Below, in pieces: positions 9,495 through 17,105 of a DNA stretch of 64,000 bases. The notes under the pieces were generated by a model. It did no database searches. It was not told the DNA's origin and saw only the letters and a program-made list of their open reading frames with translations. The first letter of the stretch is position 1, and each line of letters opens with the position of its first letter. The position numbers and the translations under genes were made by a program. Origin of the DNA: Helicobacter suis (GTDB lineage: Bacteria > Campylobacterota > Campylobacteria > Campylobacterales > Helicobacteraceae); NCBI RefSeq assembly GCF_902196135.1, contig NZ_CABIKE010000008.1, forward strand, positions 1 through 64,000, in the 5' to 3' direction.

Positions 9495-10228
9495 TAGAAC
9501 ACATGGGCAGATTGGTAATTTTTAGCGCGTTGCTCTGCTAGAAAGTCTTTAAAGACCTCTAAACTACTTTTATCTTTACTACTGAGTGTGAAAATAGGGG
9601 TATTGGGTTTGAGTTTGGCCATGTCCTCTTGGACTTGAGAGAGTCTAAAATCAAAAACCTCCATTAAATCAGCCTTACTCACCACCACCGCATCGGCGCA
9701 TAAAAACATAGTGGGGTATTTAAGGACTTTATCATCACCCTCAGGTGTGGAGAGTAAAACAATATTCATGGCTGCGCCTAAATTGTAGCTAGAGGGGCAA
9801 ACTAAATTGCCGACATTTTCAATGATCAGATAATCACTTGAACTAAGCGCGCCTTTTTCTTTTAAAATATCATACGCTCCCTCTAGCATGCTTGCTTCTA
9901 AATGGCAGGCTTCACCGGTGGTGATTTGCTGGGCTTGTACATTCTTTTTTAATAAACGATTGGCATCTCTATTAGTCTGTAAATCCCCCTCAATGACGCA
10001 AAATTTAAAATCCTCAAATTCTGCCAAATTTTCTAAAAGTGTGGTTTTACCACTCCCGGGTGAACTCATAAAATTAAGTACATACAGCCCATCAACTTGG
10101 TAACGCTTTTTCATCTCTAAAGCTTTCAGATCGTTTTTACTCAAAATTCTTTCAACAACCTGTACATCTTTTTTACTCAAGTTAGGGTTATTATTAAGAC
10201 TTTGACTTCTTTGTGCATTTTCTGTCAT
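9494..10228 (-). CDS. hypB: Nickel-insertion GTPase HypB
   Basis: GTPase that delivers nickel to hydrogenase and, in gastric Helicobacter, supports urease activation. The P-loop SSPGSGKTT is at about residues 55-63 and EGDLQTNRDA follows. GEACHLEA carries the Cys-His pair of the metal site at the dimer interface. There is no N-terminal His-rich nickel store, as in H. pylori HypB. I place the start at ATG 10228 because an AAGGAGG site lies just before it. A longer in-frame codon at 10270 would lie upstream of the probable -10 box. Operon order hypB-hypC-hypD. Confidence 0.95.
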   Translation of the reverse strand: MTENAQRSQSLNNNPNLSKKDVQVVERILSKNDLKALEMKKRYQVDGLYVLNFMSSPGSGKTTLLENLAEFEDFKFCVIEGDLQTNRDANRLLKKNVQAQQITTGEACHLEASMLEGAYDILKEKGALSSSDYLIIENVGNLVCPSSYNLGAAMNIVLLSTPEGDDKVLKYPTMFLCADAVVVSKADLMEVFDFRLSQVQEDMAKLKPNTPIFTLSSKDKSSLEVFKDFLAEQRAKNYQSAHVF

Positions 10229-10260
10229 GCTTAAATCCTCCTTAAAAGTTTTGGCCTTCC

Positions 10261-10266
10261 ATGCTA
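10261..10266 (-). promoter_or_regulatory. Possible -10 box of the hypBCD operon
   Basis: On the minus strand the sequence reads TAGCAT within TGTGCTAGCATGG, placing a start of transcription about 25 bases before the hypB ATG and its AAGGAGG site. It is a partial match to TATAAT, so support is modest. Confidence 0.4.
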
Positions 10267-10325
10267 GCACAAAAGGTTAAATAACGGCTTTTAAGAAAAA
10301 GCAACAAAACCCAAGCTTTGACTAT

Positions 10326-11069
10326 TTAATCATCATCACTAGATTTACAAAATTTCTTATCAGCACAAGCACCCTTTAAATCCTCTAATACTGAATTATT
10401 GATTTTGTCCATAAAAATTCTCTTGCCATCTCGCTTCTGGCGATAAATAGGATTGATCATTACATCTGACTTTGCAATGTGTTCTCCTGTTATTTTCATG
10501 CTGTAGTCTAACAAAAGGTAGCGATTATGCAGCTCTTTAAACACAAAAGTTTCTAGTCGTTGTAAATCACTATCATCTTCACGGAAATTTTCCTCCATGT
10601 ATAAAATGAGTGTATCTTTTTTAAACTCTACATTAATTTGTGATTGGGTAGATTCAGATCCAAGGTTTAGACAAAATCCCTTAAATGCTGTTTGTAAGCC
10701 CTTTTTAGATTGTTTAATCACTCTAAAGCACATGGCGCGTACACTAACAACCCCCCTAGAAAAGGGCGCACCCCTTTCCTCTCCAAATTCTACTTTTTCT
10801 ATGTTTGCTGCATAAAGGCGTGCTATCAAAGCACAATACAGATTTTGGCCTATATGGGCTTTATGCGTCTCTAGCACATAGGCAGCTTGGAGTCCAGAAC
10901 TTGGATCTATATGGCTTTGTGGGGTTATGAGTGTTTTTACAAATGCCTGAGTTTGTTCTTGAAGATCGGTTTTAATATCCATGCACTCTACTCCCCAAGC
11001 AAGATGAGCCCAAAACAACAAAAGCCCTAGAGCAAGCCTTATTTTAATTAATCCCATTTTTCTCATCAT
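10326..11069 (-). CDS. Secreted cysteine-containing protein, tandem family member 1 (unknown function)
   Basis: I do not recognise the family. About 245 residues with a signal peptide (ALGLLLFWAHLAWG) and therefore periplasmic or exported. It is a paralogue of the next two genes on the same strand. Shared landmarks are A-H-I-G-x-N-L-Y-C (near 73-81), MCF (near 115), GFCLNL (near 135), EFKKDTLIL (near 150), a helix-like NRYLLLDYS, the strongest motif YRQKRDGKRIFMD (near 210), and a terminal pair C-x5-C (CADKKFC). The four shared cysteines suggest two disulfides. The gene overlaps the end of the preceding family member by 26 bases; its start could be any of the three Met codons at residues 1, 2 or 5, and none has a strong ribosome site. 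Confidence 0.75.
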   Translation of the reverse strand: MMRKMGLIKIRLALGLLLFWAHLAWGVECMDIKTDLQEQTQAFVKTLITPQSHIDPSSGLQAAYVLETHKAHIGQNLYCALIARLYAANIEKVEFGEERGAPFSRGVVSVRAMCFRVIKQSKKGLQTAFKGFCLNLGSESTQSQINVEFKKDTLILYMEENFREDDSDLQRLETFVFKELHNRYLLLDYSMKITGEHIAKSDVMINPIYRQKRDGKRIFMDKINNSVLEDLKGACADKKFCKSSDDD

Positions 11070-11769
11070 ATGTTTGGCAATAATGCTTTTTATAGCAGTG
11101 ATTCTCTAAACCCTGTAATACATCATTATCAATTTGATCCATGAAAATTTGCTTGCCATCTCGCTTTTGGCGATAAAAAGGATCAATATCATTAGCTGTA
11201 TCATTAACACGGCTGTATGCTTGCAAGATATAACGATCTCCAACTGGTTTAAAGATTAAAATATCTAAACTTCTATGCTCCCAATCGCATTCAATAGCCC
11301 ATTCATTGATGCGCAAAATAAACACATCTTTTTTAAAATTTAAACTGATTTGTGAAAAGGTGGCCACAGGGTTAAGATCCAAACAAAAACCCTTATGCCA
11401 TTTAGAACCCTCTAAGAATCCAAAACACATGCTGCTTGTTTTTATGTTGCCACGATAATGATCATTTATCTCCTCTACACCGGGTTTATAGGTGTGCAAG
11501 ACAAAACCACGATAAAGGGTTTTGCCCACATGAGCCTTATTCTCCTCAAAGACATCAAAAGGAAAACCCTCTCCTGTCTCCTCTACTGGCTTTCTTTTCT
11601 TAAGATTAAGTTTTAACTTTTTAGTATCAAAGTCCTCATATTGATTCCTGAGTAACTTAACAACGCGTGGGGGTTCAAATTCAGTTGGTTCAGATTTATT
11701 TTGCTCTCCTAAACAAAGATGTACCAAAAGCAACAAGAGTCCTAAAGAAAGATTTATTCTATGTAACAT
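11044..11769 (-). CDS. Secreted cysteine-containing protein, tandem family member 2 (unknown function)
   Basis: About 241 residues with a clear signal peptide (INLSLGLLLLLVHLCLG) followed by a charged, Lys/Glu-rich linker unlike that of its neighbours. The body is homologous to members 1 and 3: AHVGKTLY, SSMCFGF, SKWHKGFCLDL, SQISLNFKKDVFIL, DRYILQAYS, YRQKRDGKQIFMD and the terminal C-x5-C (CYKKHYC). I place the start at ATG 11769, because the AAGGAGT sequence in front of it is an ideal ribosome site; that site is itself the last Lys-Glu-stop of member 3. A longer in-frame start at 11805 would run into member 3. Function unknown; no enzymatic motif is visible. Confidence 0.77.
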   Translation of the reverse strand: MLHRINLSLGLLLLLVHLCLGEQNKSEPTEFEPPRVVKLLRNQYEDFDTKKLKLNLKKRKPVEETGEGFPFDVFEENKAHVGKTLYRGFVLHTYKPGVEEINDHYRGNIKTSSMCFGFLEGSKWHKGFCLDLNPVATFSQISLNFKKDVFILRINEWAIECDWEHRSLDILIFKPVGDRYILQAYSRVNDTANDIDPFYRQKRDGKQIFMDQIDNDVLQGLENHCYKKHYCQTYDEKNGIN

Positions 11770-11774
11770 TGTTT

Positions 11775-12431
11775 TTACTCCTTGCAAGACCCTCTTTGAG
11801 CGCAAAGTTCTATCAAATCATTTACAATATGTGGCTTCATTGCATCCATGAAAATTTGCTTGCCATCTGGCTTTTGGCGATAAACAGACTCTATAGAGTC
11901 TTGATTAATTTGGGTGTTGAGTGCTTTTAAAGAATAACGATTTTTAGAGGGCTCAAAAATAAAGGTCAGATAATCAATAGATTTTCCTCCCGTCCAATAA
12001 TCTTCACGAAAGTGTAGAATAAACCTCTTTTTTTTAAACTCCATACTGATTTCTGATAAATCAAAATTTGAATGCAACATTAAACAAGAACCCGGATACC
12101 ATTTAGAATCTTTGGCAAATCCAAAACATGCAAAATCCACACCTATCTGAGCTATACGCCCGTCATCATTATAATACCCTGCTCTGTAACCACGCACCAC
12201 AACCCCACAATAAAGGGTTTTGTCTATAAGCGCTTGGCTTCTCTCCACCACAAATTGTGGACCCCATAGTATATCGTCTGGATCGCTAGTAGCAATTTTT
12301 TTTGCAAAACTCTTTGCTTGCTTGATCACAAAATCACTATATTGTGTACTGCAACTCCCCCAAGCAAGACTAGCCAAGACTAACAAAAGCCCTAAAAAAG
12401 TACCTGCCCTGTGCAACGCTGTTTGATTCAT
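11775..12431 (-). CDS. Secreted cysteine-containing protein, tandem family member 3 (unknown function)
   Basis: First gene of the tandem set, 218 residues from ATG 12431, which follows AAGGAGCAGACG. Signal peptide about residues 8-25 (GTFLGLLLVLASLAWG), mature protein starting S-C-S. Family landmarks: LIDKTLYCG, ACFGF, SKWYPGSCLML, SEISMEFKKKRFILHF, KNRYSLKAL, YRQKPDGKQIFMDAM, terminal C-x5-C (CAQRGSC). The 12455 start is rejected because the codons between carry the remains of an older copy (see 12440-12582). Likely cotranscribed with members 2 and 1 from a TACAAT box just upstream. Confidence 0.77.
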   Translation of the reverse strand: MNQTALHRAGTFLGLLLVLASLAWGSCSTQYSDFVIKQAKSFAKKIATSDPDDILWGPQFVVERSQALIDKTLYCGVVVRGYRAGYYNDDGRIAQIGVDFACFGFAKDSKWYPGSCLMLHSNFDLSEISMEFKKKRFILHFREDYWTGGKSIDYLTFIFEPSKNRYSLKALNTQINQDSIESVYRQKPDGKQIFMDAMKPHIVNDLIELCAQRGSCKE

Positions 12432-12439
12432 CGTCTGCT

Positions 12440-12582
12440 CCTTGCAATATCCCACATTGTAAACATTAATTGTATTTAGAATATAACGATTTTTAAATGG
12501 CTAAAGATTAACCACCAGTACCTCTCTTTTATATCTAAACCCCATAAAAGAACAAGATAAAAGTCTTCTCTTTTAACTCCAT
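12440..12582 (-). pseudogene. Decayed fourth copy of the tandem secreted-protein family
   Basis: On the minus strand, M-E-L-K-E-K-T-F-I-L-F-F (from 12582) matches the S-M-E-F-K-K-K-R-F-I-L-H-F segment of member 3. After several stops and a frame change, K-N-R-Y-I-L-N-T-I-N (12495-12466) matches its KNRYSLKALN. Just before the member 3 start, G-Y-C-K-E mirrors that member's own R-G-S-C-K-E terminus. The order and spacing of these pieces fit a degraded paralogue, so the array once had at least four genes. The working promoter of the surviving genes now lies inside this relic. Confidence 0.7.
12456..12461 (-). promoter_or_regulatory. Possible -10 box for the tandem secreted-protein genes
   Basis: TACAAT on the minus strand in the context GTTTACAATGTGGG, giving a transcript start some 18 bases before ATG 12431. 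Confidence 0.45.
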
Positions 12583-13202
12583 TTTTTCCTGTAGCTAAAC
12601 TACGATTCTTAAACAAAAAATCACCGCCCAAAAAAGCGCCTGAGAAAGACAACAAAGAGGATTTTATGCGCACTTTAGAGGAGTTGCGCAACATCTATGA
12701 ATTGTAAAAAAAGAGAACGGGGTTTCTAACGGATCAACAAATCTTTTTCTAGCCTGTGCAGCTCTCACTCTTGTCTCTGATCTATTGCTCTAGCGCGGTT
12801 TTTCTCCATGTCTTTGGGCTTTAAGCTCTTGCACACCCGTTTTACTATCCTCTGATTTCTCTAGAAGGCAATCATCGGCTGATATTAATGGTATGTCAAG
12901 TAACATCAAGTCTTTTAACTTGATAGTGGGGTACTTGAAGTTTGCAGAACTTAAAAAACATCACGATCAAAAATTGGCTCAAAAATTGATTTATATCGGA
13001 TTAAATACATTTGTACAAAAATACCCTCTTTGAAATTTAAACAAGGCTCTAGACTCACAAATCAAATTTGAAATGTCTGTCTGATTATTTTCAATATCTG
13101 AAACAAAGAAGACAAATTTTCTGCAACACTCTAGCATGGTTTTATTCTTGTTCTTTTTGAATTCTGACTATTGGATCAATCTCTTACTATTTATGTACAA
13201 CA
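12583..13202. other. Gene-poor interval with coding scraps
   Basis: No intact gene is supported. On the plus strand, codons ending at a TAA near 12706 (M-R-T-L-E-E-L-R-N-I-Y-E-L) look like the tail of a lost protein. On the minus strand, 12906-12790 encodes a free-standing 38-codon frame (M-L-L-D-I-P-L-I-S-A...) with no good ribosome site. The remainder (12907-13202) is A/T-rich and without a recognisable gene or RNA. Confidence 0.4.
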
Positions 13203-14234
13203 TCAAGGACAAATCGCCTCTATCATGTGCAAATCAAAGCCTTTAAGTGCAGCGTATTCGGGTTTATCCTGAGTGGTCAAAAGGCAAAAGGTTTTAACCC
13301 CCAAGCTTTTTAAAATCAATGCTCCGATGCCAAAATTTTTAAGGGTGTCATGGGTTTTAGCCTGTGGATCAATACAAATTAAAAATCCGCCTTCTGTTTG
13401 CAATTTAGAAAGCACCCGCATTAAAAAGGAATAATCTTTAGGGTGGCTTAAAAGTTTGTGATCCTCCCTAATGATGTGGAATCGTACAAAGGGTGTAGGG
13501 TTTTGCGCGCCAAAGCAATAGACAAAATGTTTTCGTTGCAGGTGATCTAAAAAGATCGATTCTTTACACTCTAAACCCGCAAAATGCGCGCTCTCTTCAG
13601 AAAGCAAATGCAAAAGATTTTCACTCTGCAGGCGATGACTCACAATATCAGAGACATATAAAGTTTTTAGATCATGTGTTTTAGCAAAATCTAGTAAAAA
13701 TTTATCCCCCCTTCTTGCCATCGAGCCATCTTCTTTCATGATCTCACAAATCACACTAATGGGCTTAAGACCGGCTAACTTGCATAAATCCACGCTAGCC
13801 TCTGTGTGGCCTGTGCGCACTAAAACCCCCTCTTCTTTGGCAATCAAAGGGAAAATATGCCCCGGGCGTACAAAATCCTCCGCCCTGCTTTCCTCTTTAC
13901 AAAGTAATTCAATAGTAAGCGATCGCTCATAGGCTGAAATGCCGGTTTTAGCAGCTTTAGCATCAATAGAGATTGTAAAGGCGGTTTCATGTTTAGAATC
14001 GTTATGGCTAACCATGGGCTTAAGATCAAATTGGTGCGCGATTTTTTGGGTGAGCGCAACACAGATAAGCCCGCGTGCATACTTAGCCATGAAATTAATT
14101 TTCTCAGGGGTGCTAAAAATCCCGGCTAGTACCAAATCCCCCTCGTTTTCGCGATCCTCATCATCCATTAAAATTAATAATTCGCCATTTTTCAGAGCTT
14201 CCAAAGCCTCTTTTAATCTTTTTGCACTATCCAT
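13203..14234 (-). CDS. ribBA: RibBA-type riboflavin protein: 3,4-dihydroxy-2-butanone-4-phosphate synthase with a degenerate cyclohydrolase II half
   Basis: The N-terminal half (about 1-200) is a complete DHBP synthase, which makes the four-carbon precursor of riboflavin from ribulose 5-phosphate: acidic metal loop D-D-E-D-R-E-N-E-G-D-L near 25, RPGHIFPL, and RTGHTEASVDL. The C-terminal half aligns in position with GTP cyclohydrolase II but lacks the zinc-binding cysteine set and the usual H-S-x-C segment; only HIIREDHK and the GIGALIL-like end can be recognised. GTP cyclohydrolase II activity must therefore come from another protein. I use ATG 14234, which has AGGAG four bases upstream, rather than the GTG just before it. 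Confidence 0.9.
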   Translation of the reverse strand: MDSAKRLKEALEALKNGELLILMDDEDRENEGDLVLAGIFSTPEKINFMAKYARGLICVALTQKIAHQFDLKPMVSHNDSKHETAFTISIDAKAAKTGISAYERSLTIELLCKEESRAEDFVRPGHIFPLIAKEEGVLVRTGHTEASVDLCKLAGLKPISVICEIMKEDGSMARRGDKFLLDFAKTHDLKTLYVSDIVSHRLQSENLLHLLSEESAHFAGLECKESIFLDHLQRKHFVYCFGAQNPTPFVRFHIIREDHKLLSHPKDYSFLMRVLSKLQTEGGFLICIDPQAKTHDTLKNFGIGALILKSLGVKTFCLLTTQDKPEYAALKGFDLHMIEAICP

Positions 14235-14318
14235 CACTCTCCTTTTAAAGCGCCCATTCTACTCCAAACTTGCTAAGGATTAAAATTTTTTAGACTAACA
14301 GAAGAGGGCTTAATCTTG

Positions 14319-14330
14319 TATACTTATATT
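14319..14330 (+). promoter_or_regulatory. Overlapping -10 candidates for modA
   Basis: TATACT (14319-14324) runs directly into TATATT (14325-14330), some 25-30 bases upstream of the modA ATG and its AAGGAG site. Either could serve; no operator is recognised. Confidence 0.4.
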
Positions 14331-14353
14331 TTTGGTGCTAGTAAGGAGTTGGC

Positions 14354-15076
14354 ATGCGTTTTTTAGTTTTAGGGATTTTGTGGGCAAGCTTATGTTTGGG
14401 TGCAGAGATAAAAGTAGCGGTGGCGGCTAATCTTACACAGGCCATGCAGGCCATTAAAAGCGCTTTTTTAAAACAACACAGCGCTCAGGTGCTTTTAAGT
14501 TTTGGATCTTCTGGGCATTTTTTTAACCAAATTATGCAAGGCGCGCCCTTTGATCTGTTCATCAGTGCAGATAAACAACGGCCGCTAAGATTACAACAAG
14601 AAAAATACACGCCCTACCCTGTTAAAGTGTATGCTAGGGGGGTTTTAGTACTTTGGAGCAAACAAGAAAAAATCCATTCTTTAGAAGCTCTGCAAGGTTC
14701 TTTTAACCATTTAGCCATTGCTAATCCTAATTTAGCCCCTTATGGGCGCGCAAGTATGGAGGTCTTGCAGAAGTTAGGGCTAGTAGATGCTCTAGAACTT
14801 AAGATCGTGCAGGCTGGTTCTATTTCTCAAGCAAACCAATATGTACAAAGCGGGGCGGCTTCTCTTGGTTTTAGCGCTCTCTCATTAATGCGTAAAGATA
14901 GCCATTATTTTATTGTGCCTAAGGAGTATTATAGCCCTATTGAACAGGCAATGGTGCTAACCAAAAAAGGCGGAGAAAATCCCCTTGCTAGAGCTCTAGA
15001 GGATTTTATTTTAAGCAAAGAGGGGCAGAAAATCTTAAAAAAATACGGCTATTTGGTAGAAGAACTTGGAGAGTGA
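14354..15076 (+). CDS. modA: Molybdate ABC transporter periplasmic binding protein
   Basis: Captures molybdate (or tungstate) in the periplasm for uptake. A short signal peptide (FLVLGILWASLCLGA) precedes the typical ModA start V-A-V-A-A-N-L-T. FGSSGHFFNQI, the GAPFDLFISAD segment, the ANPNLAPYGRAS motif and the late SQANQYVQSGAASLGFSAL segment are as in the family. Length of 240 residues is normal. The AAGGAG site fixes the ATG. It overlaps modB by 11 bases. Confidence 0.94.
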   Translation: MRFLVLGILWASLCLGAEIKVAVAANLTQAMQAIKSAFLKQHSAQVLLSFGSSGHFFNQIMQGAPFDLFISADKQRPLRLQQEKYTPYPVKVYARGVLVLWSKQEKIHSLEALQGSFNHLAIANPNLAPYGRASMEVLQKLGLVDALELKIVQAGSISQANQYVQSGAASLGFSALSLMRKDSHYFIVPKEYYSPIEQAMVLTKKGGENPLARALEDFILSKEGQKILKKYGYLVEELGE

Positions 15077-15740
15077 ATTTTTAAATACCCTTTTTCTTAC
15101 CTTTAAACTTGCCACCCTTACAACTCTTGTTTTACTCCCCATAGGGCTTGCTTTAGGGGCTTATTTAGCTAATCAAAGGGGTTTATTTAAAATTTTTATA
15201 GAGACGCTAACTTGGATGCCTCTAGTTTTACCCCCCACCGTGCTAGGTTTTTATCTGTTGATTCTTTTTGCGCCAAGCAGTGTTTTAGGGGCGTTTTTAG
15301 AAAAATATTTACATTTAAAGTTGGTTTTTAGTTTTAGTGGATTGGTGTTTGGCAGTGTGATTTTTTCTTTGCCCTTCATGGTTAATCCCATCCAAAACGC
15401 GCTTACAAATCTATCTCCCTCGCTTAAAGAAGCTAGCTACACTTTAGGCAAGGGCAAATTTTATACCTTCTTTTGCGTGCTTTTACCCAATATCAAACCC
15501 GCGCTTTTAATAGGCTGCATCACCACCTTTGCCCACACTATCGGAGAGTTTGGGGTGGTGATGATGGTAGGGGGGGATATTGAAGGGCAAACCCGCGTGG
15601 CTAGTATTGCCATTTTTATACAAGCAGAGGCAAATAACTTACAAATTGCCCACCGCTATGCTGCAATTTTAAGTGGGGTTAGTTTCTTGCTTCTCTTTAT
15701 CATGCTATTTAGGCGCCGTGTAGGTCTGTCTACAATTTAG
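15066..15740 (+). CDS. modB: Molybdate ABC transporter permease
   Basis: Inner-membrane channel subunit with about five or six hydrophobic segments. The cytoplasmic EAA-type loop that contacts the ATPase reads LKEASYTLGKGKFYTFFCVLLPNI, followed by HTIGEFGVVMMVGG. It starts at TTG 15066, inside modA. In H. pylori the ATPase gene follows directly (HP0473-HP0475, by memory). Here the next gene is a lipoprotein, so the energy-providing subunit must be encoded elsewhere or be shared. Confidence 0.93.
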   Translation: MESEFLNTLFLTFKLATLTTLVLLPIGLALGAYLANQRGLFKIFIETLTWMPLVLPPTVLGFYLLILFAPSSVLGAFLEKYLHLKLVFSFSGLVFGSVIFSLPFMVNPIQNALTNLSPSLKEASYTLGKGKFYTFFCVLLPNIKPALLIGCITTFAHTIGEFGVVMMVGGDIEGQTRVASIAIFIQAEANNLQIAHRYAAILSGVSFLLLFIMLFRRRVGLSTI

Positions 15741-15751
15741 AGTTTTTGTGT

Positions 15752-15757
15752 TAAAAT
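15752..15757 (+). promoter_or_regulatory. -10 box for the flgP-like gene
   Basis: TAAAAT in the context TTTTTGTGTTAAAATGCGGGC, 29 bases before the ATG at 15786. The same TTAAAATGC-type core is seen before other genes in this window (gpsA, nikR). Its position overlaps the earlier in-frame ATG at 15756, which argues against that codon as the true start. Confidence 0.55.
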
Positions 15758-15785
15758 GCGGGCTAAATCATTAAAAGGTTGCGTG

Positions 15786-16445
15786 ATGATACAAAAAGCG
15801 CGTGTGAAGTCTGTTAGGGGTTTTTTGAAAAAAAATACCCCCTTGTGCCTTTGTGTTGGATTGGCTTTGATTGGGTCTGGATGTGGTTGGTTTAGAAAAC
15901 CCAGTGTTACACAGCTCATCCCACCCTCAGCCACAGGTCTTCAAGCCCCTATCTATCCTCCTACTACTTTTAACAATGGGCGTAGCCGCTCCATGCCTGT
16001 TTTCCCTAAATCTCCACAGATTGAAACGCGTTTTGATAATTCTTCTCAAAATGTAACTCCCCCCACCGCTGGGACAAATGCGATCATTCCAAATACCCCC
16101 ATTCTAACCCCTACTAATGTCATTGAGTTAAGCGCTGTGGGAATGGGTGTAGCCCCTGAATCAACCATTTCGCCTTCTCAGGCTTTGGCTTTAGCTAAAC
16201 GAGCGGCCATTGTTGATGGTTACCGCCAACTAGGCGAAAAAATGTATGGGATTAGAGTCAATGCTACTGATACGGTTAAAGACATGATCTTACAAAACTC
16301 TGTGATCAAAACTAAGGTTAATGCGTTAATCCGCAACGCCGAGATTACAGAAACGATCTATAAAGACGGTTTATGCCAAGTGAGTATGGAGCTTAAACTT
16401 GATGGGCGTATTTGGTATAATGTCTTTAACAATATCCGCGGATAA
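15786..16445 (+). CDS. flgP: FlgP-like LPP20-family lipoprotein (flagellar motor outer-membrane disk)
   Basis: A 219-residue lipoprotein. After a basic N-terminus (KARVKSVRGFLKK) there is a hydrophobic stretch ending I-G-S-G-C, a usable lipobox. A Pro/Thr/Asn-rich linker leads to a C-terminal LPP20-type domain: V-G-M-G-V-A-P, then SQALALAKRAAIVDGYRQLGE and the INxxEITE-like end. In Campylobacter, FlgP of this family builds a disk under the outer membrane around the motor and is needed for motility. The following gene and the FadL-like gene keep the order HP0837-HP0839 of H. pylori (by memory). A surface-antigen LPP20 role is an alternative. Confidence 0.7.
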   Translation: MIQKARVKSVRGFLKKNTPLCLCVGLALIGSGCGWFRKPSVTQLIPPSATGLQAPIYPPTTFNNGRSRSMPVFPKSPQIETRFDNSSQNVTPPTAGTNAIIPNTPILTPTNVIELSAVGMGVAPESTISPSQALALAKRAAIVDGYRQLGEKMYGIRVNATDTVKDMILQNSVIKTKVNALIRNAEITETIYKDGLCQVSMELKLDGRIWYNVFNNIRG

Positions 16446-16457
16446 TTAGGCGTTTGT

Positions 16458-17090
16458 GTGGTAAGAAGGTTTTTAGCGCTTATCCTTTTTGGGTTGCTAG
16501 TCAGTGCCTGCCACCACCAAGTTAAGCCTAAAAAGCCTCATAGAGTCCATAAACCTAAAACCCATAAACCTCACAAGCCTAAAAAACCTAAAAAACCTCA
16601 TAAAAAAGCTTTTATTAAAAAGAGCGCAGCAGAGCGCAAAGCAGAGCAACAAGCCCAAATTAAAAAGGAGTTGGCTAAGTTTAAACTCATTTATATTTAT
16701 ACCCCCGTGTTTCGCTTTTATGATTATGGAACCATTGGGCGCAATAAGGAGGGGGATTTAGAATTGGTGCTTTATAAGCTAAGCAAACACTTTGGAGATA
16801 TCGTTATTAAGAAAAACTACATTTGTTTTTCGGGTACTTGTAGTGCTAAATGGGTTGCGGCTAGGGATATGTTTGGTGAGGTGAGTTATGGTGATCTCTT
16901 TGATGATATTGTACTTGGGCGGGATATTTTTCAAGGCATTGGTAAACAAATCCAGCCTAATGGGGTGTTGTTACAGCGTTTTATAGAAAATGGACAAATG
17001 ATTTATTATGAGCGCAGTCCTGAAAAAATCCTCTTCCAAAACATGACCACCGGTGTTGCGATTGTGATTCAACCTTATCATCCTCAGTGA
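16458..17090 (+). CDS. Lipoprotein with a Lys/Pro/His-rich spacer (unknown function)
   Basis: 210 residues from GTG 16458. Lipobox L-V-S-A-C puts the lipidated Cys at 18. Residues 19-55 are made almost only of Lys, Pro and His in K-P-H, K-P-K and H-K-P triplets. They form an extended cationic spacer with about nine His, which could bind peptidoglycan or metal ions. A charged helix follows (about 56-72). The C-terminal globular part (about 75-205) contains YTPVFRFYDYG, a close Cys pair (CFSGTC) and LGRDIFQGIGKQI. It sits 12 bases after flgP, which suggests a partner role in the motor disk or envelope; that is inference only. Confidence 0.7.
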   Translation: MVRRFLALILFGLLVSACHHQVKPKKPHRVHKPKTHKPHKPKKPKKPHKKAFIKKSAAERKAEQQAQIKKELAKFKLIYIYTPVFRFYDYGTIGRNKEGDLELVLYKLSKHFGDIVIKKNYICFSGTCSAKWVAARDMFGEVSYGDLFDDIVLGRDIFQGIGKQIQPNGVLLQRFIENGQMIYYERSPEKILFQNMTTGVAIVIQPYHPQ

Positions 17091-17105
17091 TTTTAGGGAG
17101 TTTTC

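Noticed and set aside
10229-10270. Longer HypB start at 10270.
   Set aside because: The AAGGAGG site and probable promoter support ATG 10228; the extra residues are unlike HypB.
15756-15785. Longer FlgP-like start at ATG 15756.
   Set aside because: This ATG lies inside the TAAAAT -10 box and would not be on the mRNA.
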